A stretch of DNA of 49,528 nucleotides from a virus, in the IMG/VR virus record IMGVR_UViG_3300019458_000048, positions 1 to 49,528 of that record. The stretch is one strand, 5' to 3'. Below are positions 16,698 through 23,089 of the stretch, in pieces. Position numbers and translations under genes: made by a program. Numbering within the stretch: the first letter of the stretch is position 1; each line of letters begins with the position of its first letter. The notes beneath the pieces were generated by a model. It was not told the DNA's origin. It did no database searches and saw only the letters and a program-made list of their open reading frames with translations.

Positions 16698-16742
16698 GTA
16701 GCCTATGTTGCACGGCACAGTTAACATAAAAATATAGGCTAC
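16698..16742. repeat. GTAGCCTAT / ATAGGCTAC inverted repeat
   Basis: Perfect 9-bp arms at 16698-16706 and 16734-16742 with 27 bases between. The right arm extended to ATAGGCTACA recurs exactly at 20281-20290, before the primase-helicase gene. Candidate operator or initiator-binding site. Confidence 0.55.
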
Positions 16743-16809
16743 AAAAATCGCTTGCATTTGTTACCCTTCGGGTGCAGATTGCGACTAGGACAATTTGGAG
16801 GGCTAGACC

Positions 16810-16965
16810 ATGACACTCGAAACATTCGACCCGATGCGCCCGGGCGCTACCTGGGTCAGGCCGCGCAGTAAGCGCCGCGCCCGGCTTGAGGATCGCTTGG
16901 CCGATGCGATCGCCAAAGAGGAGCGCACCCGTCGCAAGATGCGCCGCGCTAGGAATGACAAGTGA
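16810..16965 (+). CDS. Small basic protein, first early gene
   Basis: A protein of 51 aa, with GGAGGG nine bases before the ATG. The same word GGAGGGCTAGACCATG also precedes the gene at 17072. Residues 18-51 are highly charged and mostly basic (RPRSKRRARLEDRL, KEERTRRKMRRAR), helical, and could bind nucleic acid. Codon use and the strong ribosome-binding site support it as the first gene of the rightward early region. No family recognised; early phage genes in this position often encode small host-takeover proteins, which remains inference. Confidence 0.6.
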   Translation: MTLETFDPMRPGATWVRPRSKRRARLEDRLADAIAKEERTRRKMRRARNDK

Positions 16966-16967
16966 GC

Positions 16968-17048
16968 ATGACCGCGCGCGAGTTCAAGCTGTTGCGTTTA
17001 TCTGGTCGCCGCCGTGCCGTGAAGTCGCGGCGCGAGGCGTGGCTTTAA
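16968..17048 (+). CDS. Very small basic protein
   Basis: A 26-residue reading frame (MTAREFKLLRLSGRRR and a basic end). The ATG is two bases after the previous stop; a GTG three bases after the last sense codon begins would couple the two genes as GTGAGCATG. Ten of 26 residues are Arg or Lys. Only the tight spacing supports it. Confidence 0.4.
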   Translation: MTAREFKLLRLSGRRRAVKSRREAWL

Positions 17049-17071
17049 CTGACTGAACGGAGGGCTAGACC

Positions 17072-17467
17072 ATGATCGGCTATCATTTCGTAGGCAAGAC
17101 ACTGCGCGACGGCCGACCCGTTCCGCGTAACGGCGTAACGCTCAAGCATAAAGGGCCGTTGCGGATTTGCGAGTCAGGCTTGCACTTTTCCAAGCGCATT
17201 ATCGATGCGCTCAAATACGCGCCGCCAGACTGGACGCATTGCTGCAAGGTCGAATGCTCCGGCGTCGGCGAGCGCCAGAAGGATAAGGCGGTCTGTCGTC
17301 GCCGGCGCATCGTAAAGCGCGTCACGCGCGCACGGTTCGAGCGCATCGAGGCACCAGCACGGGCCGACTACGAGCGCGCCAGGACGGCCGCATGGGCCGA
17401 CTACTGGCGCGCCAGGGCGGCCGCACGGGCCGACTTCGAGCGCGCCTTGCGGCGGCTTTTCGATTGA
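17072..17467 (+). CDS. Hendecad-repeat protein A (short paralogue)
   Basis: A protein of 131 aa with GGAGGG before the ATG. Residues 1-90 form a compact domain (MIGYHFVGKTLRDGRPVP, CESGLHFS, DALKYAPPDW, HCCKVECSG, then an Arg-rich CRRRR segment) seen in phage and prophage proteins of unknown function, possibly the DUF7666 group. Three 11-residue repeats follow (RIEAPARADYE type) and a cap RALRRLFD. A paralogue at 19199 has nearly the same first domain and cap but ten repeats. The repeat fits a right-handed coiled coil. Cys pairs in the first domain could bind metal. Function unknown. Confidence 0.8.
   Translation: MIGYHFVGKTLRDGRPVPRNGVTLKHKGPLRICESGLHFSKRIIDALKYAPPDWTHCCKVECSGVGERQKDKAVCRRRRIVKRVTRARFERIEAPARADYERARTAAWADYWRARAAARADFERALRRLFD
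17342..17440 (+). repeat. Three 33-bp coding repeats
   Basis: Three tandem 33-base units encode 11-residue repeats with conserved Ala-Asp-(Tyr/Phe) and Arg at the unit start. They match the longer array at 19478-19807. Confidence 0.85.
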
Positions 17468-17480
17468 AGGGGGCCAAGCC

Positions 17481-17672
17481 ATGAACAATGAACGCGCCGC
17501 CACGATGCTCGCAACCCTACAACCCGGCACCCGAGTCAGCGTGCGCGCAGCCGGCGGCATGATTGCATATGGCCGCGCGGAGCGTGCACGGGGACAATGG
17601 CGCGTCCGCTACGGCGCGCGACTCGGGCCGGAGATTACGTCAGCTAACTTAATAGGAGTATTTGCACCATGA
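17481..17672 (+). CDS. Small early protein, unrecognised
   Basis: A protein of 63 aa, AAGGGGG 8 bases before the ATG. The middle (GTRVSVRAAGGMIAYG, then WRVRYGARL) is a short beta-barrel-like pattern, comparable to SH3-like or KOW-like folds that bind nucleic acid, with strongly basic composition. The stop overlaps the next start. No family recognised. Confidence 0.55.
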   Translation: MNNERAATMLATLQPGTRVSVRAAGGMIAYGRAERARGQWRVRYGARLGPEITSANLIGVFAP

Positions 17673-17755
17673 CGGACACAATCGTAAGAAGCGGCGACGC
17701 GCAATCGATCGCCTGGCTCGATGAAATTCCAACTGCCGAGAGGGTACCGGAATGA
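17669..17755 (+). CDS. 28-residue early protein
   Basis: The ATG overlaps the previous stop (ATGA), and AGGAG stands upstream. The TGA overlaps the next ATG. The product is acidic (MTDTIVRSGDAQS, then WLDEIPTAERVPE). Coupling on both sides is the evidence for translation. Confidence 0.45.
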   Translation: MTDTIVRSGDAQSIAWLDEIPTAERVPE

Positions 17756-17961
17756 AAAACTTTACAAGCGTCGCCGATGCCATCGCGCTAGAGCGCAAGC
17801 GCGCGGAGCTTGCCGACAAGCTCGCCGCGCATCGGGCGCGCCTGTCTCGCGATGCCGCCGGCAATGCGTCCGATGCCACGCAGCGCGTGATTGATCGCAA
17901 CAAGTATTTGTCGCGCGTCCTGGAAGGGCCGCGCGCATTGCTCGGGCCGGGCGCAAAATGA
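17752..17961 (+). CDS. Small helical early protein
   Basis: A protein of 69 aa. Residues 8-50 form a charged amphipathic helix (VADAIALERKRAELADKLAAHRARL) that could be a coiled coil. It begins and ends with ATGA overlaps, so it is translated with its neighbours. No family recognised. Confidence 0.6.
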   Translation: MKNFTSVADAIALERKRAELADKLAAHRARLSRDAAGNASDATQRVIDRNKYLSRVLEGPRALLGPGAK

Positions 17962-18140
17962 ATCAGTCAAGCGCGCGGCGCTCGCTTAAAGCAACCCGTC
18001 GGCCGACTAGCCCCGGCCCGGCTGCCGGAGCGCCGCGCGCCCTTTCACAGTGGGACAGGGCTATATCGGGCATTGATACTCGCGCGTGCGCACGTTTAAA
18101 CGTCGCATTGCGCGCTACTTGGAAACTTCAGGAGGGCTAA
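17958..18140 (+). CDS. Small basic early protein
   Basis: A protein of 60 aa, basic and Ala/Arg/Pro-rich at the N-terminus. The C-terminal half (WDRAISGIDTRACARLNVALRATW) is helical. The stop lies in the strong AGGAGGG of the next gene. It carries GTTTAAAC copy 2, which gives a rare TTA leucine codon. No family recognised. Confidence 0.5.
   Translation: MNQSSARRSLKATRRPTSPGPAAGAPRALSQWDRAISGIDTRACARLNVALRATWKLQEG
18094..18101. repeat. GTTTAAAC copy 2
   Basis: Extends to a perfect 12-bp palindrome ACGTTTAAACGT. Reads CGT TTA AAC (Arg-Leu-Asn) in the gene at 17958. Confidence 0.9.
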
Positions 18141-18144
18141 CGTC

Positions 18145-19128
18145 ATGAGACATTCAGTCAAAGTGGATCAAGTCGGGCACTTGTGGGTGCACCAGGCGCA
18201 GTCGCACGCGTACTGCGGCAATGTGCGTTTCGAGGGCGAGTACTTTTTTAGCTACGCAACACCTGTCGGGCGCATTGTCCAGGATGCGCGCGGCGAACGC
18301 GTCGCGCTTTTCTCGGCGCATCGGTACTCACAGACTACCGAAGGGCGGCACAAGCACATAATGAGGCGCGCCGCGTCACACTTGCCAAGCTTCACAGTGC
18401 CGGCGCTCGACGCCGGGAGCCGTGGCCGCCATTCGGAGCGCTCGCGCACGCTTGCGGAAGCGCACGCTATCAATCGCGAGTATTTGATCCAGGAATACCG
18501 TGATTACGGCGCGCGACTCATGCGAGCGCAATCGCGGCCGCGGTCCTTTCAATGGCTGGAAGGGCTCGCCGAAGCCGCGCGCGACTACTGCAAGCGGTTC
18601 AAATTGCCGAAGCCGAAAGGCATTGATACGGCCGCCGTAGCGGCGCAAGTCACGGCCAGGCATGACAGGCTCGAAGCGATGCGCGCCGTGCCGGGCTATG
18701 ACGACAGGCGCCGCAAGGCTCGCGAAGCTCGCGAGGCATTACAGGAGCGCAAGCGCCAGGAGGCCGCCGAGAAAGTGCGGCGCGAGCATGCCGAAGCGCT
18801 GTCCGAGTGGCGCGCCGGGCTCCGGCATTCACTGCCCTACTCTTACAGCGGACAAGGCAAGGGCGCGGCTTTGCGGCTGTCACTAAGGCGCGACGTTGTG
18901 CAAACATCTTTAGGCGCGGAAGTACCGGCCGCCGATGCGAGCCGCGCTTGCGCTTTCGTGGCGAGCGTGCGCGAGCGCGGCCAGGAATGGCAACGCAACG
19001 GTGCGACGTTCAAGGTCGGCGCGTTCCAGTTGGACAAGGTGACGGCTGGCGGCGATGTCAAGGCCGGATGTCACTTTATCGAATGGGCCGAAGTCGAGGC
19101 CCTAGCGGCTGTGCTCGGGTCGGCTTGA
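18145..19128 (+). CDS. Early protein with central coiled coil, unrecognised
   Basis: A protein of 327 aa with AGGAGGG before the ATG. The N-terminal 90 residues are His/Tyr-rich and beta-like (WVHQAQSHAYCGNVRF, YFFSYATPVGRIV). Residues about 170-225 are a charged coiled coil (RKAREAREALQERKRQEAAEKVRREHAE in pieces). The C-terminal 100 residues end with FKVGAFQLDKVTAGGDVKAGCHFIEWAEV, a pattern I have seen in phage proteins of unknown function near the replication genes. There is no catalytic motif I can name. A strong hairpin follows the stop. Confidence 0.65.
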   Translation: MRHSVKVDQVGHLWVHQAQSHAYCGNVRFEGEYFFSYATPVGRIVQDARGERVALFSAHRYSQTTEGRHKHIMRRAASHLPSFTVPALDAGSRGRHSERSRTLAEAHAINREYLIQEYRDYGARLMRAQSRPRSFQWLEGLAEAARDYCKRFKLPKPKGIDTAAVAAQVTARHDRLEAMRAVPGYDDRRRKAREAREALQERKRQEAAEKVRREHAEALSEWRAGLRHSLPYSYSGQGKGAALRLSLRRDVVQTSLGAEVPAADASRACAFVASVRERGQEWQRNGATFKVGAFQLDKVTAGGDVKAGCHFIEWAEVEALAAVLGSA

Positions 19129-19137
19129 CAGAATCGA

Positions 19138-19161
19138 CCGCGCAGGAAGCTCCCTGCGCGG
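19138..19161 (+). other. Perfect 9-bp hairpin after the coiled-coil gene
   Basis: CCGCGCAGG, six-base loop, CCTGCGCGG. It sits in the 70-bp gap before hendecad protein B. No U-run follows, so it is more likely an RNA processing or attenuation element than an intrinsic terminator. Confidence 0.5.
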
Positions 19162-19198
19162 CGATCGACAGGCTACCAATAGCGGAGGATGGGTCAAA

Positions 19199-19834
19199 AT
19201 GGACAATATGATCGGCTATCATTTCGTAGGTAAGACACTGCGCGACGGCCGACCCGTTCCGCGTAACGGCGTAACGCTCAAGCATGACGGGCCGTTGCAG
19301 ATTTGCGAGTCCGGCTTGCACTTTTCCACGCGTATCGTTGATGCGCTCAACTACGCGCCGCAAGACTGGACGCATTGCTGCAAAGTCGAGTGTTCCGGCG
19401 TCGGCGAGCGCCACAACGATAAAGCGGTATGCCGTCGCCGCCGCACAATCAAGCGCGTCACGCGCGCCCGGTTCGAGCGCGCCGCGGCGCCCGCACAGGC
19501 CGACTATGACCGCACCGAGGCGGCCGCACGGGCCGACTACCAGCGCGCCACGGCGCCCGCATGGGCCGACTACCAGCGCGCCACGGCGCCAGCATGGGCC
19601 GACTACGAGCGCGCCAGGGCGGCAGCATGGGCCGACTTCAAGCGCGCCAGGGCGGCCGCATGGGCCGATTACGAGCGCGCCGCGGCGCCCGCACAGGCCG
19701 ACTATGACCGCACCGAGGCGGCCGCACGGGCCGACTACCAGCGCGCCACGGCGCCCGCACGGGCCGACTACCAGCGCGTCATGGCGCCCGCATGGGCCGA
19801 CTACGAGCGCGCCTTGCAACGGCTTTTCGACTGA
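19199..19834 (+). CDS. Hendecad-repeat protein B (long paralogue)
   Basis: A protein of 211 aa; the first ATG is kept because GGAGG lies upstream, but the homologous start is the internal ATG at 19208. From there the first 90 residues match hendecad protein A with few changes (MIGYHFVGKTLRDG identical). Ten 11-residue repeats follow (RATAPAWADYQ type) and the cap RALQRLFD. Conserved Ala-Asp-Tyr and Trp/Gln variation suit an extended right-handed coiled coil or filament of about 110 residues. The two genes are a recent duplication that then changed repeat number. Function unknown. Confidence 0.8.
   Translation: MDNMIGYHFVGKTLRDGRPVPRNGVTLKHDGPLQICESGLHFSTRIVDALNYAPQDWTHCCKVECSGVGERHNDKAVCRRRRTIKRVTRARFERAAAPAQADYDRTEAAARADYQRATAPAWADYQRATAPAWADYERARAAAWADFKRARAAAWADYERAAAPAQADYDRTEAAARADYQRATAPARADYQRVMAPAWADYERALQRLFD
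19478..19807 (+). repeat. Ten 33-bp coding repeats with internal higher-order duplication
   Basis: Ten units of 33 bases. Units 1-2 and 7-8 encode identical residues, and units 9-10 resemble 3-4, so a block of six units (198 bp) has been duplicated in part. This points to recent expansion by slippage or recombination. The reading frame is kept throughout. Confidence 0.85.
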
Positions 19835-19845
19835 ACAGAGACAGC

Positions 19846-19992
19846 ATGAAAAGTTACTGGCTACTAGTCATCGCGACGAATGTCTACGTCTGGATCAGTT
19901 ACGCGGCCGACTATCTACCGTTGAAAGTGGGCACGCTGGCCGCCGCCCTTGTGCTCTTTGCGCTTGCGTGTCGCGCTTTGTCAAAGGCATAG
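19846..19992 (+). CDS. Small two-segment membrane protein
   Basis: A protein of 48 aa. Two hydrophobic stretches, SYWLLVIATNVYVWISY and KVGTLAAALVLFALACRAL, are joined by a short polar loop, so it should insert as a hairpin in the inner membrane. The start is 11 bases after the hendecad gene stop. Small early membrane proteins of phages often change host membrane or exclude other phages; nothing here proves either. Confidence 0.55.
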   Translation: MKSYWLLVIATNVYVWISYAADYLPLKVGTLAAALVLFALACRALSKA

Positions 19993-20002
19993 TAGGGCCC
20001 TC

Positions 20003-20284
20003 ATGAGCCTGGCCGAACTACTCGGGCCGCCGCGCCCGCGCCCAAAATGCCGCAACTGCGATCAGGGCCCATGTGCGCCGGGCGCGCTCTACTGCGAGCT
20101 ATGCCTAGACGATATGATGAGCCTGGTGCGCATGGCTCAGCGGCGGAAACATCCGGCGGAGTGTTTTTGCGTGGACTGTATGTCCATACATCAACGTCAG
20201 TTCCGGCACAATCAGGCACTCACTCGGAAAGCCCGTGAGTCGCAGCCCGAGCCCCCGGACCCTTTCGGACCCCGGCGCGCATAG
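20003..20284 (+). CDS. Small zinc-ribbon-like protein
   Basis: A protein of 93 aa. Cysteines occur in pairs: CRNC, then C-APGALYCELC, then CFCVDC, which would bind one or two zinc ions. The N-terminus is Pro/Arg-rich and the C-terminus is polar. Such short zinc proteins near phage replication genes can be transcription or replication modulators, but I cannot name a family. The start is the ATG at 20003, ten bases after the preceding stop. Confidence 0.6.
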   Translation: MSLAELLGPPRPRPKCRNCDQGPCAPGALYCELCLDDMMSLVRMAQRRKHPAECFCVDCMSIHQRQFRHNQALTRKARESQPEPPDPFGPRRA

Positions 20285-20292
20285 GCTACAAT
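20264..20292 (+). promoter_or_regulatory. Candidate promoter and ATAGGCTACA site before the primase gene
   Basis: TTCGGA at 20264-20269, 17-base spacer, TACAAT at 20287-20292. The -10 overlaps ATAGGCTACA (20281-20290), the same ten bases as in the divergent control region (16734-16743). A shared regulator or promoter class is suggested. The -35 is weak. Confidence 0.4.
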
Positions 20293-20323
20293 CCGCGATC
20301 GCTGTCAGGAGGAAATAGATCCA

Positions 20324-20365
20324 ATGCGCCCCCGCTCGCTGTTATTCGCACGCAGTCCTGAATGA
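20324..20365 (+). CDS. 13-residue leader peptide before the primase-helicase
   Basis: A reading frame of 14 codons with AGGAGG ten bases upstream. Its TGA overlaps the primase-helicase ATG (ATGA), while that ATG has no good ribosome-binding site of its own. Translation of the leader would therefore feed ribosomes to the primase-helicase start. Confidence 0.4.
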   Translation: MRPRSLLFARSPE

Positions 20366-22479
20366 ATCCGGGCCGCCCCGTTCTGGCCGAATACGCCAGA
20401 TTCGGCTGGTTCCTGGTCGAAATTCCTCCGGGCAAAAAAGGTCCGGTGATCGACCGCTGGAACCTCAAGGAAATGTGCATCTCGGACCCGGACGTGGCCG
20501 AATGGATGCACGGCAACGTCGGGCTCGCACACGCATACAGCGGAACATGCGCTATCGACATCGACGACATGGCGCGTACGGTCGATTGGATGAAGGGGAA
20601 GGGCATAGACCTTCCCTCGCTGCTCAATGCGCCGGATGCTATTCGCATCGAGTCGCGACCCGGGCGAGGCAAGCTCCTGTATCGAGTCTCGAAGCCGCTG
20701 CCGACGTTTAAACTGTCTGGCGCGTTTGAGCTTCGTTGTGCAAGCGGCAACGGACTCACGATGCAAGACGTGCTGCCGCCTTCCATTCATCCCGATACGG
20801 GTAAGCCTTACGCCTGGAAGTACAACGCGCCCGGCGCGCACTGGTCGAAGCTGCCGCCGCTGCCGCCAGCACTAGCGACGTTGTGGGCCGGCTTCATCCG
20901 GCCGACCCCGGCCACGCCGACGCTAGGCAAAAAGCGCGGCGAACCCATCAACGCCGCAGCGCTGCGCGCATCGCTGGCACTGTGGAGCCCGGATGCCAGT
21001 TACGACGACTGGATCATGATCGGCATGGCGCTGCACTACGAGACACGCGGCTCTGATGAGGGTCTCGGATTGTGGAACGAATGGTCAGCGCGCGGGAAGA
21101 AGTACAAGGGCCTTGCGGATCTCGACTTCCACTGGCGCAGCTTCAGGCACGATCACCAGACACCGAAAACGCTGGCATCGCTGCGCAAGGAAACGGCAGC
21201 CGAGGCTGACGAATTTCCGGACCTGACAAAGCCCCAGGCTCCAATTGTGCGCACGCCCGCTGTTCCTCCGCCTTCGCAATACAAGCGGGAAATGGCCGAA
21301 GAAATAATCAGGTCACTGTCGAAAACAAAGCTCGGAAAGTACGAGGCCAAAATCTCAAACGTCACCAGCATTCTCGGACTTGCAGAGATAAGCGGGCATG
21401 AGCTTGCGCTCGATGTATTCCTCGACCTGATCGTGATAATGAGCAAGGATTCAAGCCAGTGGCGGCCGCTTACTGACACCGATTACACGGCGCTGCGCAT
21501 CTGGCTCGAAACAATCGGCAACTGCGAGCCGATCACGCACGACATGATGCGCCAAGCGGTCCACCTAGTAGCGGAGCAGCAGCAATTCGACTCTGCACAG
21601 GCTTGGCTCAACGGCATTCAGTGGGACGGCCGCAAGCGCGTTACTGAATTCTGCTCGAACTATTTTGGCACCGAGGACACTGAGTACACGCGCCGTGTCG
21701 GGCAGTACCTGTGGACCGCGCTCGCCGGTCGCGTATTGAATCCCGGCTGCCAGGCCGACATGGTGCCGGTGCTGGTCGGGCCGCAGGGTGTCGGCAAGTC
21801 GCGCGGGGTCATGGCGATGTCGCCGGCCCCGGAGCATTTCGCAGAGGTCCGCATCGACGAGACGGACGACACGATCGCCCGCAAGATGCGCGGTGTGCTC
21901 GTTGCGGAGCTTGCTGAAATGCGCGGGATGCGCGTCGCCGACGTAGAGCGCATCAAGGCGTTCATTACGCGCATCTTCGAGAAGTGGGTGCCGAAGTACA
22001 AGGAGTTCGCGATCAGTTACCCGCGCCGATTTATCATGGTCGGCACCACCAACGACGAGGAATTTTTGCCGATGGATACGGAACATCGGCGTTGGCTGCC
22101 GCTGCAAACATCGGCCGTGGACGTAGCCGCGATAGCGCGCGACCGCGAGCAGCTTTGGGCCGAGGGCGCGACGAAATACGCGATCGAAGGCATCGCGTGG
22201 CAGGAACTTGACATACTCGCGCTACCGGCGCGGGCGGAGGCGGCAGGCATGGATACCTGGACTGACGAAGTGGCGGCATGGCTTCAGGCCCGCGAAGGCG
22301 AAGCGCCCTTGCGCTTGCAGGAGGTCATGACGCAGGCTATCGGACTGGACCCGCGCATCATCAACCGCACACACGAACTGCGCACTGGGCGCATCCTGCG
22401 CAGCCTGGGCTACACGCGGCGCAATATGCGCCATGAGGGCCGGGTGCAGAAAATGTGGCTCCTGGACCCGCTCAGTTGA
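20362..22479 (+). CDS. Primase-polymerase / VapE-type helicase
   Basis: A protein of 705 aa in three parts. Residues 1-175 resemble the bifunctional primase-polymerase domain (ARFGWFLVEIPPGKKGP, AIDIDDM metal-binding Asp, RPGRGKLLYRV, QDVLPPSIHPDTG). A PriCT-2-like linker follows (SPDASYDDWIMIGMALH). The C-terminal virulence-associated-E ATPase has Walker A GPQGVGKS at 473-480, VLVAELAEM as Walker B, a TTNDEEFL sensor and EHRRWLPL. It makes primers and unwinds the phage origin in one protein. Probably the first replication gene, preceded by the control motifs and leader peptide. Confidence 0.85.
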   Translation: MNPGRPVLAEYARFGWFLVEIPPGKKGPVIDRWNLKEMCISDPDVAEWMHGNVGLAHAYSGTCAIDIDDMARTVDWMKGKGIDLPSLLNAPDAIRIESRPGRGKLLYRVSKPLPTFKLSGAFELRCASGNGLTMQDVLPPSIHPDTGKPYAWKYNAPGAHWSKLPPLPPALATLWAGFIRPTPATPTLGKKRGEPINAAALRASLALWSPDASYDDWIMIGMALHYETRGSDEGLGLWNEWSARGKKYKGLADLDFHWRSFRHDHQTPKTLASLRKETAAEADEFPDLTKPQAPIVRTPAVPPPSQYKREMAEEIIRSLSKTKLGKYEAKISNVTSILGLAEISGHELALDVFLDLIVIMSKDSSQWRPLTDTDYTALRIWLETIGNCEPITHDMMRQAVHLVAEQQQFDSAQAWLNGIQWDGRKRVTEFCSNYFGTEDTEYTRRVGQYLWTALAGRVLNPGCQADMVPVLVGPQGVGKSRGVMAMSPAPEHFAEVRIDETDDTIARKMRGVLVAELAEMRGMRVADVERIKAFITRIFEKWVPKYKEFAISYPRRFIMVGTTNDEEFLPMDTEHRRWLPLQTSAVDVAAIARDREQLWAEGATKYAIEGIAWQELDILALPARAEAAGMDTWTDEVAAWLQAREGEAPLRLQEVMTQAIGLDPRIINRTHELRTGRILRSLGYTRRNMRHEGRVQKMWLLDPLS
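20706..20713. repeat. GTTTAAAC copy 3
   Basis: In the primase-helicase gene, read as TTT AAA (Phe-Lys). Confidence 0.9.
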
Positions 22480-22545
22480 CTTCTACCCCGGCAGGGCGCA
22501 CGATGGCCCGGCCATTGATCGTGACGAATTAGGAGGAAATCGCAA

Positions 22546-22920
22546 ATGTCACTCGAAAAGGCAATTGAAGCGCTCACCGCTGCTGTCATCGCGAACACTG
22601 CCGCACTGACTGTAACCGGCACCGCTCCCGCTGCTGCCCCTGCTTCCGCCGCCCCGGCCGCTCCGCGCACTCGCGCAAGGCCCGAGACGGCTCCCGCTCC
22701 TGCCCCCACTGCCGCGCCGGCAGTGGACAAGAAGGCCCTCATCGGCAAGCTCACGGAGCTTTGCAACATCCCGAATGGTCGGGCTACCTGCACTGCGCTG
22801 TGTGTGAAGTACGGCTCGGCCACGAAGAATGCGTCAGGGCTCGATCCTTCGACGTATGCGACCGTAGCCGCCGAGGCGCAGGCACTGATCGACGAGGCCG
22901 CCAGCAATCCGGCGGGCTAA
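22546..22920 (+). CDS. Unrecognised protein with low-complexity Ala/Pro linker
   Basis: A protein of 124 aa, AGGAGG nine bases upstream. A short N-terminal helix (LEKAIEALTAAVIANTAAL) is joined by a 45-residue Ala/Pro linker to a compact C-terminal domain (KKALIGKLTELCNIPNGRATCTALCVKYGS). It lies just before the DUF2800 and DUF2815 genes, a position where BPP-1-like phages keep a small protein of unknown role. The modular build suggests a tether or oligomer linker for recombination or replication proteins. Confidence 0.7.
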   Translation: MSLEKAIEALTAAVIANTAALTVTGTAPAAAPASAAPAAPRTRARPETAPAPAPTAAPAVDKKALIGKLTELCNIPNGRATCTALCVKYGSATKNASGLDPSTYATVAAEAQALIDEAASNPAG

Positions 22921-22937
22921 TAGGTACGTACTAGGTC

Positions 22938-22981
22938 GCCGGGTGCTACGTCGTCTCCTTCGTAGCTGATACCCGCCCGGC
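22938..22981 (+). other. Nested stem-loop before the membrane peptide and DUF2800 genes
   Basis: Inner stem GCTACG (22945-22950) with CGTAGC (22961-22966); outer arms GCCGGGT (22938-22944) and ACCC-GCCCGGC (22971-22981) with a small bulge. The gap of about 80 bp is otherwise empty. Candidate RNA control element. Confidence 0.4.
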
Positions 22982-23002
22982 GGCCGATTTCCTGGGAGGG
23001 AA

Positions 23003-23089
23003 ATGCAAGTGCTACTGAAAATCTACAGCGTAATCGTATTGATAATCGTCGCAACAGCTTTCGCGCTCTACATGGGCACTCACCGATGA
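23003..23089 (+). CDS. 28-residue membrane peptide
   Basis: ATG preceded by GGGAGGG; the TGA overlaps the DUF2800 ATG. The product is one hydrophobic helix (LLKIYSVIVLIIVATAFAL) with short polar ends. Coupling to the next gene supports it. Confidence 0.5.
   Translation: MQVLLKIYSVIVLIIVATAFALYMGTHR

Larger units (their letters stand above)
16237..16809. promoter_or_regulatory. Divergent A+T-rich control region, possible replication origin
   Basis: 573 bp without a convincing gene; 16380-16560 is strikingly A+T-rich beside the G+C-rich flanks. It separates the leftward late operon from the rightward early genes. It holds five exact GTTACC words (16351, 16361, 16445, 16453, 16760), six GGCTAC/GTAGCC words (16321, 16372, 16651, 16657, 16698, 16737), alternating TATA tracts, and a leftward promoter. 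The repeated words suggest binding sites for a regulator or initiator. An origin is possible but is not shown by the sequence alone. Confidence 0.6.

Noticed and set aside
19478-19807. Regular 33-bp array resembling a CRISPR
   Set aside because: No spacers: units are contiguous, in frame and coding. No cas genes are near (the Cas4-like DUF2800 protein is a replication/recombination gene).
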